Shown here: in pieces, positions 18,813 through 27,015 of the stretch
Numbering within the stretch: position 1 is the stretch's first letter
Layout: the number at the start of each line of letters is the position of its first letter
Source: Corynebacterium casei LMG S-19264
GTDB lineage: Bacteria > Actinomycetota > Actinomycetes > Mycobacteriales > Mycobacteriaceae
Assembly (NCBI RefSeq): GCF_000550785.1
Contig: NZ_CP004350.1
Span: 476,009 to 540,008 of the forward strand
Length of the DNA: 64,000 nt
Reading direction: 5' to 3'
Position numbers and translations under genes: made by a program
The notes under the pieces: model-generated
The model's input: the letters and a program-made list of their open reading frames with translations, nothing else
Database searches by the model: none
Told to the model about the DNA's origin: nothing

Positions 18813-19992
18813 AAGACCGCAACATTACAGCGAAACACTCAGAACCTGACTGAAGAAGAAATCTTCGACGCGCACGAAGGCGGCAAGCTGTCCATCGGAT
18901 CCACTCGTCCGCTGCGCGACCTGCGTGACCTCTCCTTGGCGTACACCCCGGGTGTTGCCAAGGTGTGTGAAGCAATTGCTGAAGCCCCAGAGGTTGCCCG
19001 CACCCACACTGGCGTTGGCAACACCGTTGCTGTCATCTCCGACGGTTCCGCAGTTCTGGGCTTGGGCGACATCGGACCGCAGGCATCCCTGCCCGTTATG
19101 GAGGGCAAGGCGCAGCTGTTCAGCGCGTTTGCTGGTTTGAAGTCCGTTCCAATCGTTTTGGATACCCAGGACGTTGATCAGCTGGTGGAAACCATCGCCG
19201 CAATCGCACTATCCTTCGGTGCTATCAACCTGGAAGATGTCTCTGCGCCGCGTTGTTTTGAGGTAGAACACCGTCTGATTGAGCGCCTGGACATCCCAGT
19301 GATGCACGATGACCAGCACGGCACCGCCGTGGTCATCCTCGCGGCCCTGAAGAGTGTACTCAAGCTGGTTGAGCGTGAGCTCAAGGGCTTAAAGATTGTC
19401 ATCTCCGGCGCAGGTGCTGCAGGTGTCGCTGCCGTGGACATGCTCAAGAAAGCTGGTGCCACCGACATCATCGTCCTGGACTCTCGCGGTGTCATCCACG
19501 AGTCCCGCACTGACCTGTCTGAGGTCAAGGCCGCGCTTGCTACAAAGACCGACCCACGCGGCGTCACTGGTGGCATCAATGAGGCCTTTACCGGCGCTGA
19601 GCTGTTCATCGGCGTTTCCGGCGGCAGCATCGGCGAAGATGCTTTGAAGCTGATGGCGCCAGGTCCAATCCTGTTCACCCCTGGCAAACCCAACCCCTGA
19701 AATCGACCCTGCTCTGTCACAGAAGTACGGCGCGATTGTGGCAACCGGCCGTTCCGATCTGCCAAACCAGATCAACAACGTCCTGGCATTCCCAGGTATC
19801 TTCGCCGGTGCACTGGCTGCAAAGGTGAAGAAGATCACCCCGGAGATGAAGCTTGCTGCTGCCGATGCCATCGCCGCCATCGCCGCAGAAGACCTCGCCG
19901 TAGGCAAAATCGTGCCACAGGCAATCGACCCAAGCGTCGCCCCAGCCGTCAAGGCCGCAGTGCAGGCAGCCGCTGAAGGACAAGGCGCTTAA
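18813..19992 (+). pseudogene. malE: NAD(P)-dependent malic enzyme gene with lost start codon and a +1 frameshift
   Basis: It encodes the oxidative decarboxylation of malate to pyruvate. The translation matches corynebacterial malic enzyme over the whole length ([18 protein letters not shown]..., [33 protein letters not shown]). Two lesions are visible. The position expected to be ATG (before ACC GCA ACA) reads AAG at 18813, and no ATG, GTG or TTG occurs in frame between the stop at 18771 and a TTG at 18936. An extra C in the CCCC run at 19678-19681 shifts the frame, so LFTLANPTPEIDP becomes LFTPGKPNP plus stop at 19700; the correct C-terminus resumes in another frame to 19992. Corrected, the protein would be 392 residues. 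Both may be sequencing errors, but as written the gene cannot make the normal enzyme. Confidence 0.8.
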
Positions 19993-20024
19993 TGCGCTAA
20001 GCGGATTATGAAATGGCAAAAATG

Positions 20025-20077
20025 AAGGACTTTTGAACCGGAAGTAGTGGAGGATTTACGGCTCAAAAGTCCTTTTT
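20025..20077 (+). terminator. Terminator after malic enzyme, between convergent genes
   Basis: Arms AAGGACTTTTGA and TCAAAAGTCCTT form a perfect 12-bp stem followed by TTTC. The opposite strand also ends in a T-rich run, so it may serve the convergent hydrolase gene too. Confidence 0.8.
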
Positions 20078-21349
20078 CTAGTGGTCTTCAATCAAACCGC
20101 GCAGGCGCTGGAAGATGCCGGCGCCATCGTGGCCAATGCCATCGTGCTGGAACATGTTGGTAACTTCCTTGCGCAGATCGCCATAGGCGTTTGCGGTATC
20201 GAGGGAGTATACAAACGGCACGTAGATGTCGTCGAGGTAGATTTCGGCAGCGGAGATGGGGGCATCGGCAAGCACTGCGGCGTCATAAGGAGAGGTGCTC
20301 CACTCGTGGGCGGCTGCGGCCATCGCTGAGTCTTTGACCGGGATGAGCGCGGGGTCTTCGTCGAATTGCCACGGGAAGATGTGCTCGCCGGTGAGGTAGA
20401 ACTTTTCCGCGGTGCGTGGATCTAGGTTTTCTTCAAAGCCGGCGATTTCCTCGCGCATGCGGTGCGCTGACCAATTGGTGGCAGCTTGTCCGCCGACACC
20501 GCCGTAGATGGACTCATGAATAGAGGCATACAGCGGGTTGCCCTCAAAAGAGACCTGCGCGCCCACATTAGCCAAAAAGTCCGTGCGCAAACGCTTCTCG
20601 CCGCCGGTCGTGTGGAAAGGGTTTTCCAGCAAATAAGCCAGCGAATGAAAGCCCACTCCGCGGCCTAAATTGATGCCGATGGTGCGGAATCGGCTCGAAG
20701 AAAGGCGCTCACCCGTGGGCAGGGTTTCATCCGACTCATCCAGGTGGGCTGCGATTTCGCGGATGCGGTCCTCAACCCAGGGGTACTCGCGGTAGAAACG
20801 ATCGTGGCGCACCTGCAGCTTGGCAAAAGTGGTGCGGTACAAATCATCCACGGGCGCATCAAGGGTGGGCAAACCTCCCGTGAGATAGGCGTGCTCCACG
20901 GATTCTGGGTGGCGGGAGAGATAAGAGGTGATGCAGAAACCACCGAACGACTGGCCAAACAGTGACCACTTGTCCAGGTTCAGGTGCTTGCGCAGCGCCT
21001 CAGCGTCTTCAACGATGTACTCCTGGCGCAGCAAATTCAATCGCTTAACATCGGCAGGATTCGCCGAATCAATGCGGTGTGAATTACCCGTGCCGCGCTG
21101 GTCCAACAAGATGACGCGGAATTCTTTGAGCATCTCGCCGATCACGCCGGAGTCATTGACCGGGCGTGGGGCAGGGGAGCCCGGGCCACCCTGCAAATAG
21201 ACTATTGCTGGGGCATCGTGCTTGTCCGGCGCCACAATTTCGCGTGCGAAAAGCTCAAAAGTATCACCATCCGGGGCAGTGAAAGGATCCCAAGGAACCT
21301 GGATGGTGTGGGTGAAAAAGTCATAGCCAAAGTGTCGGTTTGTCCTCAT
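20078..21349 (-). CDS. Proline iminopeptidase-like alpha/beta hydrolase (S33)
   Basis: A 423-residue cytoplasmic hydrolase. The oxyanion motif YLQGGPGSP is near residue 50, LLDQRGTGNS follows, the nucleophile elbow FGQSFGGFC is at about 130, and a C-terminal His is in DGIGHDG. These mark family S33, which removes N-terminal proline or acts on related small amides. I chose the start MRTNRHFGYDFF; upstream in-frame sequence lies inside menE and is non-homologous. The ATG sits 47 bases from the menE stop. Confidence 0.88.
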   Translation of the reverse strand: MRTNRHFGYDFFTHTIQVPWDPFTAPDGDTFELFAREIVAPDKHDAPAIVYLQGGPGSPAPRPVNDSGVIGEMLKEFRVILLDQRGTGNSHRIDSANPADVKRLNLLRQEYIVEDAEALRKHLNLDKWSLFGQSFGGFCITSYLSRHPESVEHAYLTGGLPTLDAPVDDLYRTTFAKLQVRHDRFYREYPWVEDRIREIAAHLDESDETLPTGERLSSSRFRTIGINLGRGVGFHSLAYLLENPFHTTGGEKRLRTDFLANVGAQVSFEGNPLYASIHESIYGGVGGQAATNWSAHRMREEIAGFEENLDPRTAEKFYLTGEHIFPWQFDEDPALIPVKDSAMAAAAHEWSTSPYDAAVLADAPISAAEIYLDDIYVPFVYSLDTANAYGDLRKEVTNMFQHDGIGHDGAGIFQRLRGLIEDH

Positions 21350-21396
21350 GGGACTCAACTTTACGGCCTGTGGCGTGTCCACGTTGTGAGATTGGC

Positions 21397-22536
21397 TTAT
21401 CGCCCAAAGAGTTTCAACACCGCCTGGCGGTCGACTTTGCCAGGACCCGTTACGGGCATCTCCGGAAGGCGCTTGAGTTCTTTGGGCAGCTGCCAGCGGG
21501 GGATATCTGTCTCTTCGAGGGACTCGAGAATATCCGGCATGGACGCCCAGCCGGTATAGGCTGCAACGATTGCTTGGCCGAGGCGTGGGTGCGGTGTGCC
21601 CACCACGCAAGCTTGGTCAACGCCAGCGACTTTGAGCATCGCGGTTTCTAATACCTCCGGGTGCAGCTTAAGCCCGCCGGAGTCAATGATGTTGTCTAAC
21701 CGGCCGGTCACCGTGAGCACGCCGGCCTTCAGGACACCGCCATCGGAAGTTTGGAACCAGCCGGGTTCGGCGAATGCTTCATGTCCTGGTGCATTGCGGT
21801 AGCCATGCGCGATGGTCGGCCCGCCCAAATGGATGCGGCCGCCGTCCACGCGGATTTCCGTTCCGGGCAGCGCAACGCCGTCATAGACGCAGCCGCCGGC
21901 GGTCTCCGATGAGCCGTAGGTGGTCACGATGTTGATACCCAACTTGGTTGCAGCGTCCAACAACTGCGGGTTGGTAGCTGCACCGCCGACCAAGATGGCG
22001 TCATAGGTTTGCAGGGCCTCGACGCCGTTGTTTGAGTCCGTGGCCTTAGCCAGCTGCATCGGAGCGAGCGAGGTATAGGTGCGTTCACCAGTTTCTTTGA
22101 GCTCGCGGGTCGCGCCGGCGAATTCATCGATGTTAAAGCCGCGGCTGACATCGATAGCCAAAGGCTCAACCCCTGCCACCATGGAACGGATGAGCACCTG
22201 CAGCCCTGCGATGTGGTGCGCGGGCATGGCGAGTAGCCAGTGCCCCATGCCGCCTAAGCGTTGATAGGTGGCATCCGCGCTGGCAATAAGATTCTGCGCG
22301 GTTAACTGCGCGCCCTTGGGTGTGCCCGTGGAACCGGAAGTGGGCACCACTAGGGCAACGCTAGAGTCGATTTCTTGCCCGGCCCGCTGCGAGTTTTTCA
22401 GCAGCGTGGATTTAGTGGTGTCATTCGCAGGCAAAGGCAGCAAGGAATAACGCCCGGTAATAGCCATCTCTAAATCAGGGAGGATGGCAAGCGGGTTGGA
22501 GGGGGAGACAGGTAAAGGACGTAGAACATTGGGCAC
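21397..22536 (-). CDS. menE: O-succinylbenzoate-CoA ligase
   Basis: Activates o-succinylbenzoate to its CoA ester in menaquinone synthesis. It has 379 residues, short as in other Actinobacteria. The AMP-binding signature VVPTSGSTGTPKGA is at about 67, TYGSSETAGGC follows, and the C-terminal catalytic region ends with PGKVDRQAVLKL. It lies downstream of the metal ABC operon by 22 bases and may be co-transcribed with it. Confidence 0.93.
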   Translation of the reverse strand: MPNVLRPLPVSPSNPLAILPDLEMAITGRYSLLPLPANDTTKSTLLKNSQRAGQEIDSSVALVVPTSGSTGTPKGAQLTAQNLIASADATYQRLGGMGHWLLAMPAHHIAGLQVLIRSMVAGVEPLAIDVSRGFNIDEFAGATRELKETGERTYTSLAPMQLAKATDSNNGVEALQTYDAILVGGAATNPQLLDAATKLGINIVTTYGSSETAGGCVYDGVALPGTEIRVDGGRIHLGGPTIAHGYRNAPGHEAFAEPGWFQTSDGGVLKAGVLTVTGRLDNIIDSGGLKLHPEVLETAMLKVAGVDQACVVGTPHPRLGQAIVAAYTGWASMPDILESLEETDIPRWQLPKELKRLPEMPVTGPGKVDRQAVLKLFGR

Positions 22537-22558
22537 GGAGCTAAATCTTAGTCAGCTT

Positions 22559-23404
22559 TCAGCTGCTTTTACTTCTGCGACGTGGGCTGATAAGAAAACG
22601 AAACCCAAGAATAAGGATGAAGATTCCGGCATAGGCAACTGCCATGAACGCTGAGGTCGAAGCATTGGCGTGATAAGCCAGCCAGAAACCAATCGGCGCA
22701 CCGCACAGTGCAACACCGCAGGCAACGGCGAGCATGGTGGGAACCCGGTTGCTGAGAAGTCGCGCGCAGATAGCCGGGAAGACCATCAGCGCGATGACCA
22801 GCATGGCGCCGGCCGCATGGAAGGCAGCGGTGGCGGTGGCAGCAACAAGTGCAATAAATATGGTGTGCAGCCCGCGGGTGCGGATACCGGCAACGCGGGA
22901 GAACCCTGAATCGAAGGTCGCGGTGGTCAGCCGCGGCATGCACAGCAGGATAAAGGCGGCGTTGACGATGGCAACAACTAGCATGACCAGGCTGTATCCC
23001 GGATTAGAAAAGGCCACCAGGTTGAGATCACCCACCAAGACGGCGTGCACGTCCAAGTGCACGTGCGAGAGGTGAGTAGAAATCAGGATAATGCCGGCGG
23101 CAAACAGTGCCGGGAAGATTAATCCGAGTGCTGCGTCATTGGTGATAAGCCCTGAGCGGCCAATCCATTCGGTCAGCAGCGCCACCATCAATCCACCGAG
23201 CGCGGCGGTGAGCAACAACCACGGGGAGTTGAGGTCAGCTGTGAACATGTAGCCCACGGCGATGCCGGGTAAGACGGCGTGTCCGATGCCATCGATAAGC
23301 ATCGAATCGCGTTTAAGCACCACGAATACCCCGGGAATCGCGCAGGCAAGAGCCGTGGTAATAGCTAATAAGCAGGCACTGAGTGCAAGAGTCATGTTAA
23401 GCAC
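22559..23404 (-). CDS. Metal ABC transporter permease (ABC-3 family), second subunit
   Basis: A 281-residue membrane subunit of a Mn/Zn-type importer with about eight helices and the ABC-3 motif DSMLIDGIGHAVLPGIAVGY. It overlaps the preceding permease gene by 8 bases, so the two permeases probably form a heterodimer. The metal is inferred as manganese from the divergent MntR-like regulator. Confidence 0.9.
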   Translation of the reverse strand: MLNMTLALSACLLAITTALACAIPGVFVVLKRDSMLIDGIGHAVLPGIAVGYMFTADLNSPWLLLTAALGGLMVALLTEWIGRSGLITNDAALGLIFPALFAAGIILISTHLSHVHLDVHAVLVGDLNLVAFSNPGYSLVMLVVAIVNAAFILLCMPRLTTATFDSGFSRVAGIRTRGLHTIFIALVAATATAAFHAAGAMLVIALMVFPAICARLLSNRVPTMLAVACGVALCGAPIGFWLAYHANASTSAFMAVAYAGIFILILGFRFLISPRRRSKSS

Positions 23405-24266
23405 GCACCTTTGATAACGCTAGAGAAACCGCGGCGATAAGTGCCTGGACCAGCACAATAGCCGGGCCAGTGGGGATTGCGCCGAGCGCGGTATTGCCAA
23501 CGGCGATGGAAAGATAAGAACCAATCGCAGCAGAAAGTCCACCGATGAGGCTGGCGCACACAATGAATGGAATCAGACGGTGCGTCCATTGGCGCGCGGC
23601 AATCGCCGGGGCGATAACCACTGCGACCATGAGCACCACGCCAACGACTTTGACGCCGATGACGGTGGTGGCGACCAGGGCAATAAAGCCCATGGCGCGG
23701 ATGATATTTATTTTGATGCCCGCGAGTTGGGCGAAAGGGGCGTCAAAGACGACAGCGGACTGCTTAAGGTGTACCAACGAAAGGATAAGCAGTACGCCGC
23801 CGCCAATGACAAGTGCGGATCTCACATCGGCGCGGGTCAGGGTCGAGGCATTTCCCAGCAGGTAATCCTGGATGCCGGCTTTGCCGGGTAGTGGATTGCG
23901 GGAAATGTACTGGAGTAACAGCATGCCGAGTGAGAAGAAAGTCGTTAAAGTCGCAGCCATTGCAGCATCACGATGAATGATGGTGCGCTGCGTTATCGCA
24001 GAGATTATTGCCACCGCGGTGAGGCCGGTGACCACGGAGCCCACTATCAGCAGCAGGGGATTGCGGCCATCAAACCCGAGCCAGGTGCAGATGAGGAAGA
24101 CACCGAGTAACCCGGGCAGGCTGGAGTGCGCGATGGCATCAGCGATAAGCGCTTGGCGCTGCACCAGAACCAGGGGTCCTAATGCGCCGGCGCACAGGCC
24201 GATGATGACCGTGCCCCATAATGCTTGGGAGTATGTGTAGTCCGTGAGAAGTTCGAGTGGATTCAT
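23397..24266 (-). CDS. Metal ABC transporter permease (ABC-3 family), first subunit
   Basis: A 289-residue permease paralogous to the next gene, with the ABC-3 motif ALIADAIAHSSLPGLLGV near residue 45 and about eight helices. The ATG at 24266 is my choice; a TTG at 24278 would overlap the ATPase stop as TTGA and could also be used by coupling. It is part of the four-gene metal importer. Confidence 0.9.
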   Translation of the reverse strand: MNPLELLTDYTYSQALWGTVIIGLCAGALGPLVLVQRQALIADAIAHSSLPGLLGVFLICTWLGFDGRNPLLLIVGSVVTGLTAVAIISAITQRTIIHRDAAMAATLTTFFSLGMLLLQYISRNPLPGKAGIQDYLLGNASTLTRADVRSALVIGGGVLLILSLVHLKQSAVVFDAPFAQLAGIKINIIRAMGFIALVATTVIGVKVVGVVLMVAVVIAPAIAARQWTHRLIPFIVCASLIGGLSAAIGSYLSIAVGNTALGAIPTGPAIVLVQALIAAVSLALSKVRA

Positions 24267-24274
24267 CACAGATA

Positions 24275-24985
24275 TCAACGGGGGAGGGAGAAAAGTTGGG
24301 AGATGGCTGAATCAGTCAAGGTTTCAGCAGTGGGGCCACTAGCGATGATGCCCTCTGGTCCCAGCAAAATGACGTCATCACAGTAGGTGGCGACTTCCGC
24401 CAGGTTGTGGTGAACCAACAACACCGTCACGCCGCTATCGCGTAGTTCACGCAGCACGGCAACGATGGCGTCTTGGCTAGCCGCGTCGACTCCGGCGAAA
24501 GGCTCATCCAAAATCAACAAGTCCGGCTCGGTGGCCAAAGTGCGTGCCAACAGTACGCGTTGACGCTGACCACCAGAAAGCGCGGCAATCGGACGGCGCG
24601 CCAAGTCAGCAGCACCGGTGCGCTCCAGCGCGCGATGCGCTGCCTGCTTCTCAGCTTTGCCGGGCCACCGGTACCACGGCAGTCGTGCGCTAAGACCCAT
24701 GAGTGCAAGGTCTTCGACGATTGCGGGGAAGGACCAATCTAAGTCAGCTTGCTGCGGCATATATCCCAGGCGACGCCGGAAAGCGTCTAAAGACTGACTA
24801 TCGAAAAGCACCTGCGCGCCGGGCTCCGCCCGAACCAAACCCACTGCTGCTTTAACCAGCGTGGACTTCCCGGAACCGTTGGCCCCGACTAGCCCGGTGA
24901 TTCTCCCGCGGCGCACATGGGTGGAGATCCCACTGAGTACGCGATTGGAACCATAGCTGACTGAAAGACCTGCGATATCAATCAT
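24275..24985 (-). CDS. Metal ABC transporter ATP-binding protein
   Basis: A 236-residue ATPase that powers the metal importer. Walker A GANGSGKST is near residue 35, the signature LSGGQRQRV near 138, Walker B LLILDEPFAG, and the switch His in LLVHHNLAEV. It overlaps the substrate-binding lipoprotein gene by 4 bases, giving tight coupling. Confidence 0.94.
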   Translation of the reverse strand: MIDIAGLSVSYGSNRVLSGISTHVRRGRITGLVGANGSGKSTLVKAAVGLVRAEPGAQVLFDSQSLDAFRRRLGYMPQQADLDWSFPAIVEDLALMGLSARLPWYRWPGKAEKQAAHRALERTGAADLARRPIAALSGGQRQRVLLARTLATEPDLLILDEPFAGVDAASQDAIVAVLRELRDSGVTVLLVHHNLAEVATYCDDVILLGPEGIIASGPTAETLTDSAISQLFSLPR

Positions 24986-25938
24986 TTGCTCAAGCCTGCT
25001 TCCACGGTTTCGGCGTTGTGCTTGAACGCGCCCAAGTAGGTATCAGTTGGTGCCGTTGGGCCCAAGGTGTCAGCGAAGAGCTCTTCATCGGAGACTTCCA
25101 CCGTCCAACCGCGGGAGTCCACGGCCTCACTCAAGGAGGTGATTGCCTGCGGATTCGCTTGGTTGTCCTGGAAGATAACCGGCACTTCCTCATCCGCAAT
25201 CAAGTCAGCTAACTGGGATATCTCTTGTGGCGACTTGGCTGCTTCGGTGCTGACAAAGTCCGTTGCGTGCACCTCAAAGTCAAAGGTCTTGCCAAAGTAA
25301 TTGAAGGCATCATGGCCGGTAATCAGAGTGCGAGTGGAGACACCTTCCAGCACCGCGGATGCTTCTTTAGCGGCCGCGTCAATTTCATCGCCGTAGGAAT
25401 CAGCATTCGCTGCATAGGTATCGGCGTTGTCTGCGTCAACCTCGCTGAGCTTGTCACCGATGAGGTCCACAACCTCAGTCCACAGCTCCGGCGAATTCCA
25501 GATGTGTGGGTCATAGAGCTGCTCGCCGCCAGCGCCTTCTTCCGGCCATGTCAACAGGTCAGCGGTATCAAGCTGGTCACCAACGGCTAGCTGCTTGTCA
25601 CCCAAAGACTCCAACTGGGTGATCATCTGGGCTTCTAAGTGCAGGCCATTCCACAGCACCAGGTCCGCGTCTTGCATCTTTTCGATGTCCTTGGTGGACG
25701 GCTGGTAGGTATGCGGATCGCCGCCTGGCCCAACCATGGTGAACACATCTGCATCCGACGCGATGTTCTTTGCCGCATCCGCCAGGTAACCAGTGGTAGC
25801 AAAGATGCTGAGCGATTCACCGGAGCCATCTGCATTCCCATCGGCACTTGCGCCGGGGCCAACTCCCGAGTCAGTGGAACAAGCTGTCAATGCACACACA
25901 GCGCCAACGGCTGTGAGTCCAAGAAAAAGTCGTTTCAT
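24982..25938 (-). CDS. Metal-binding lipoprotein of ABC importer (ZnuA/MntA type)
   Basis: Cluster A-I solute-binding protein of about 318 residues. It has a lipoprotein signal MKRLFLGLTAVGAVCALTAC, and the metal-ligand regions GGDPHTYQPS, YDPHIWNSPE, LITGHDAFNYF and FQDNQANPQ are all present. The start is chosen because AAGG lies 6-7 bases upstream; an ATG two codons earlier abuts it. No His-rich zinc loop is visible, which fits manganese better than zinc. It is the first gene of the operon and lies directly behind a palindromic operator. Confidence 0.92.
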   Translation of the reverse strand: MKRLFLGLTAVGAVCALTACSTDSGVGPGASADGNADGSGESLSIFATTGYLADAAKNIASDADVFTMVGPGGDPHTYQPSTKDIEKMQDADLVLWNGLHLEAQMITQLESLGDKQLAVGDQLDTADLLTWPEEGAGGEQLYDPHIWNSPELWTEVVDLIGDKLSEVDADNADTYAANADSYGDEIDAAAKEASAVLEGVSTRTLITGHDAFNYFGKTFDFEVHATDFVSTEAAKSPQEISQLADLIADEEVPVIFQDNQANPQAITSLSEAVDSRGWTVEVSDEELFADTLGPTAPTDTYLGAFKHNAETVEAGLSK

Positions 25939-25958
25939 TTCCATCCTTGAAAATCTAG

Positions 25959-25974
25959 GTTCAATGGGTTGAAC
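25959..25974. promoter_or_regulatory. Palindromic MntR-type operator
   Basis: GTTCAATGGGTTGAAC has perfect 6-bp arms around TGGG, between the divergent metal-importer operon and the DtxR-family gene. With its flanks it reads GGTTCAATGGGTTGAACA. From memory, the reported C. glutamicum MntR motif is TGTTCAATGCGTTGAACA, which differs at only two positions. It lies 20 bases before the lipoprotein start, suited to repression when manganese is sufficient. Confidence 0.75.
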
Positions 25975-26031
25975 AATCGAAAGCATACGGATGAAGATTA
26001 ATATTTAAAACGCTTTGTCTACGATGGGGGT

Positions 26032-26712
26032 ATGCACGTGACAGATTTACCTGAGCGCACCCAGGATTACCTCAAGGAATTGTTCAATCATGAGGAGCGC
26101 TCCGGGGTTAACCTTCCCCTCGCGTTGGGGGACTTGGCTGCCGCCTTGGATCAGAAACTGCCCACCGCATCCGAAGCAGTCAAGCGCCTGGCGGCCAAAG
26201 ACCTAGTTGTTCATGAGCGCTACCGCGGCGTGACGCTGACGGACCTGGGCCGGGACCTGGCGCGGCAGGTTGCCCGCCGTCACCGTCTGCTGGAATCTTT
26301 CCTGGTCACCACGTTGGGTTATACCTGGGATGAGGTGCATGAGGAAGCAGACGTGCTTGAACACGCTTGCTCTGACCGCTTTATTGCCCGCCTTGATGCC
26401 CACTTGGATTACCCCAAGCGCGACCCGCACGGGGATCCCATCCCGCTTGCCGATGGCACCACGGACCCCCTATCCACCTGCACCCTCGCGGGCATCAGCG
26501 CTGGCCAAGAAGTCATCATGGAACAAGTCAACGACTCCGATCCGGAGCTCCTGCGCTTTCTAGCCACCCAAAACATGCGTCCCGGAGCCACCATCGAAGT
26601 TGTCGAAGCCCCACTCGCCGGCCTTCTTCACATCAAAGTCGATGGCGGGAAACCCTTTGCCCTTGCCGAAGTCGCTGCCCACGAAATCACCGTGCGGGCT
26701 ATCGCTGACTAA
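26032..26712 (+). CDS. mntR: DtxR-family metalloregulator, MntR-like
   Basis: A 226-residue metal-dependent repressor. An N-terminal winged helix (about 1-65) is followed by the dimerisation/metal domain (about 66-130) and a C-terminal SH3-like domain (about 145-222), as in full-length DtxR. At the positions of DtxR Met10 and Cys102 it has Asp12 and Asp107, with Glu110-His111 and His84 also kept. Acidic ligands at these sites are typical of manganese-sensing members. It is divergent from the metal importer and probably controls it and itself. Confidence 0.85.
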   Translation: MHVTDLPERTQDYLKELFNHEERSGVNLPLALGDLAAALDQKLPTASEAVKRLAAKDLVVHERYRGVTLTDLGRDLARQVARRHRLLESFLVTTLGYTWDEVHEEADVLEHACSDRFIARLDAHLDYPKRDPHGDPIPLADGTTDPLSTCTLAGISAGQEVIMEQVNDSDPELLRFLATQNMRPGATIEVVEAPLAGLLHIKVDGGKPFALAEVAAHEITVRAIAD

Positions 26713-26748
26713 ACTCGCGATCATCAATAACGGGCCGAGGGGATTCCA

Positions 26749-27015
26749 ATGAACGAGAAGCAAGCGTTAGAAATTGCCAATAAATATTATCCGGACTTTG
26801 TGTGGGTCTATGCCGAAAGGATGCACAACGATGGGTGGTTAGTTCGGCCAGAGGGGGATGGCCATACCAAGGGATTACCCGGTGTTTATATTGACCCAGA
26901 CGGCAGTCCGGAAATGTACGGGAGCGTGCCCGATTCATGGCCTCAAGCTATTCACGAATTCATCCAGCTTTCTGATGAAGAAGGGGATGAGGATTGGGGT
27001 GATTTTGTGGATTAA
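26749..27015 (+). CDS. Small acidic hypothetical protein
   Basis: An 88-residue soluble, acidic protein (MNEKQALEIANKYYPDFVW...) ending in DEEGDEDWGDFVD, with no signal or membrane segment. It starts 36 bases after mntR with a GGGG-type weak ribosome site. Its stop overlaps the convergent dehydrogenase stop by 4 bases. I do not recognise the family; the general look resembles small immunity-type proteins, but that is only an impression. Confidence 0.65.
   Translation: MNEKQALEIANKYYPDFVWVYAERMHNDGWLVRPEGDGHTKGLPGVYIDPDGSPEMYGSVPDSWPQAIHEFIQLSDEEGDEDWGDFVD

Noticed and set aside
18580..18849. Open frame of 89 codons upstream of the malic enzyme gene
   Set aside because: It overlaps the terminator stems and the malic enzyme 5' end in another frame, lacks a ribosome site, and its Arg/Lys-rich composition looks random.
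24275..25938. Zinc importer (ZnuABC) reading of the ABC operon
   Set aside because: The solute-binding protein lacks a His-rich loop and the divergent regulator and operator look MntR-type rather than Zur-type; zinc is not excluded.
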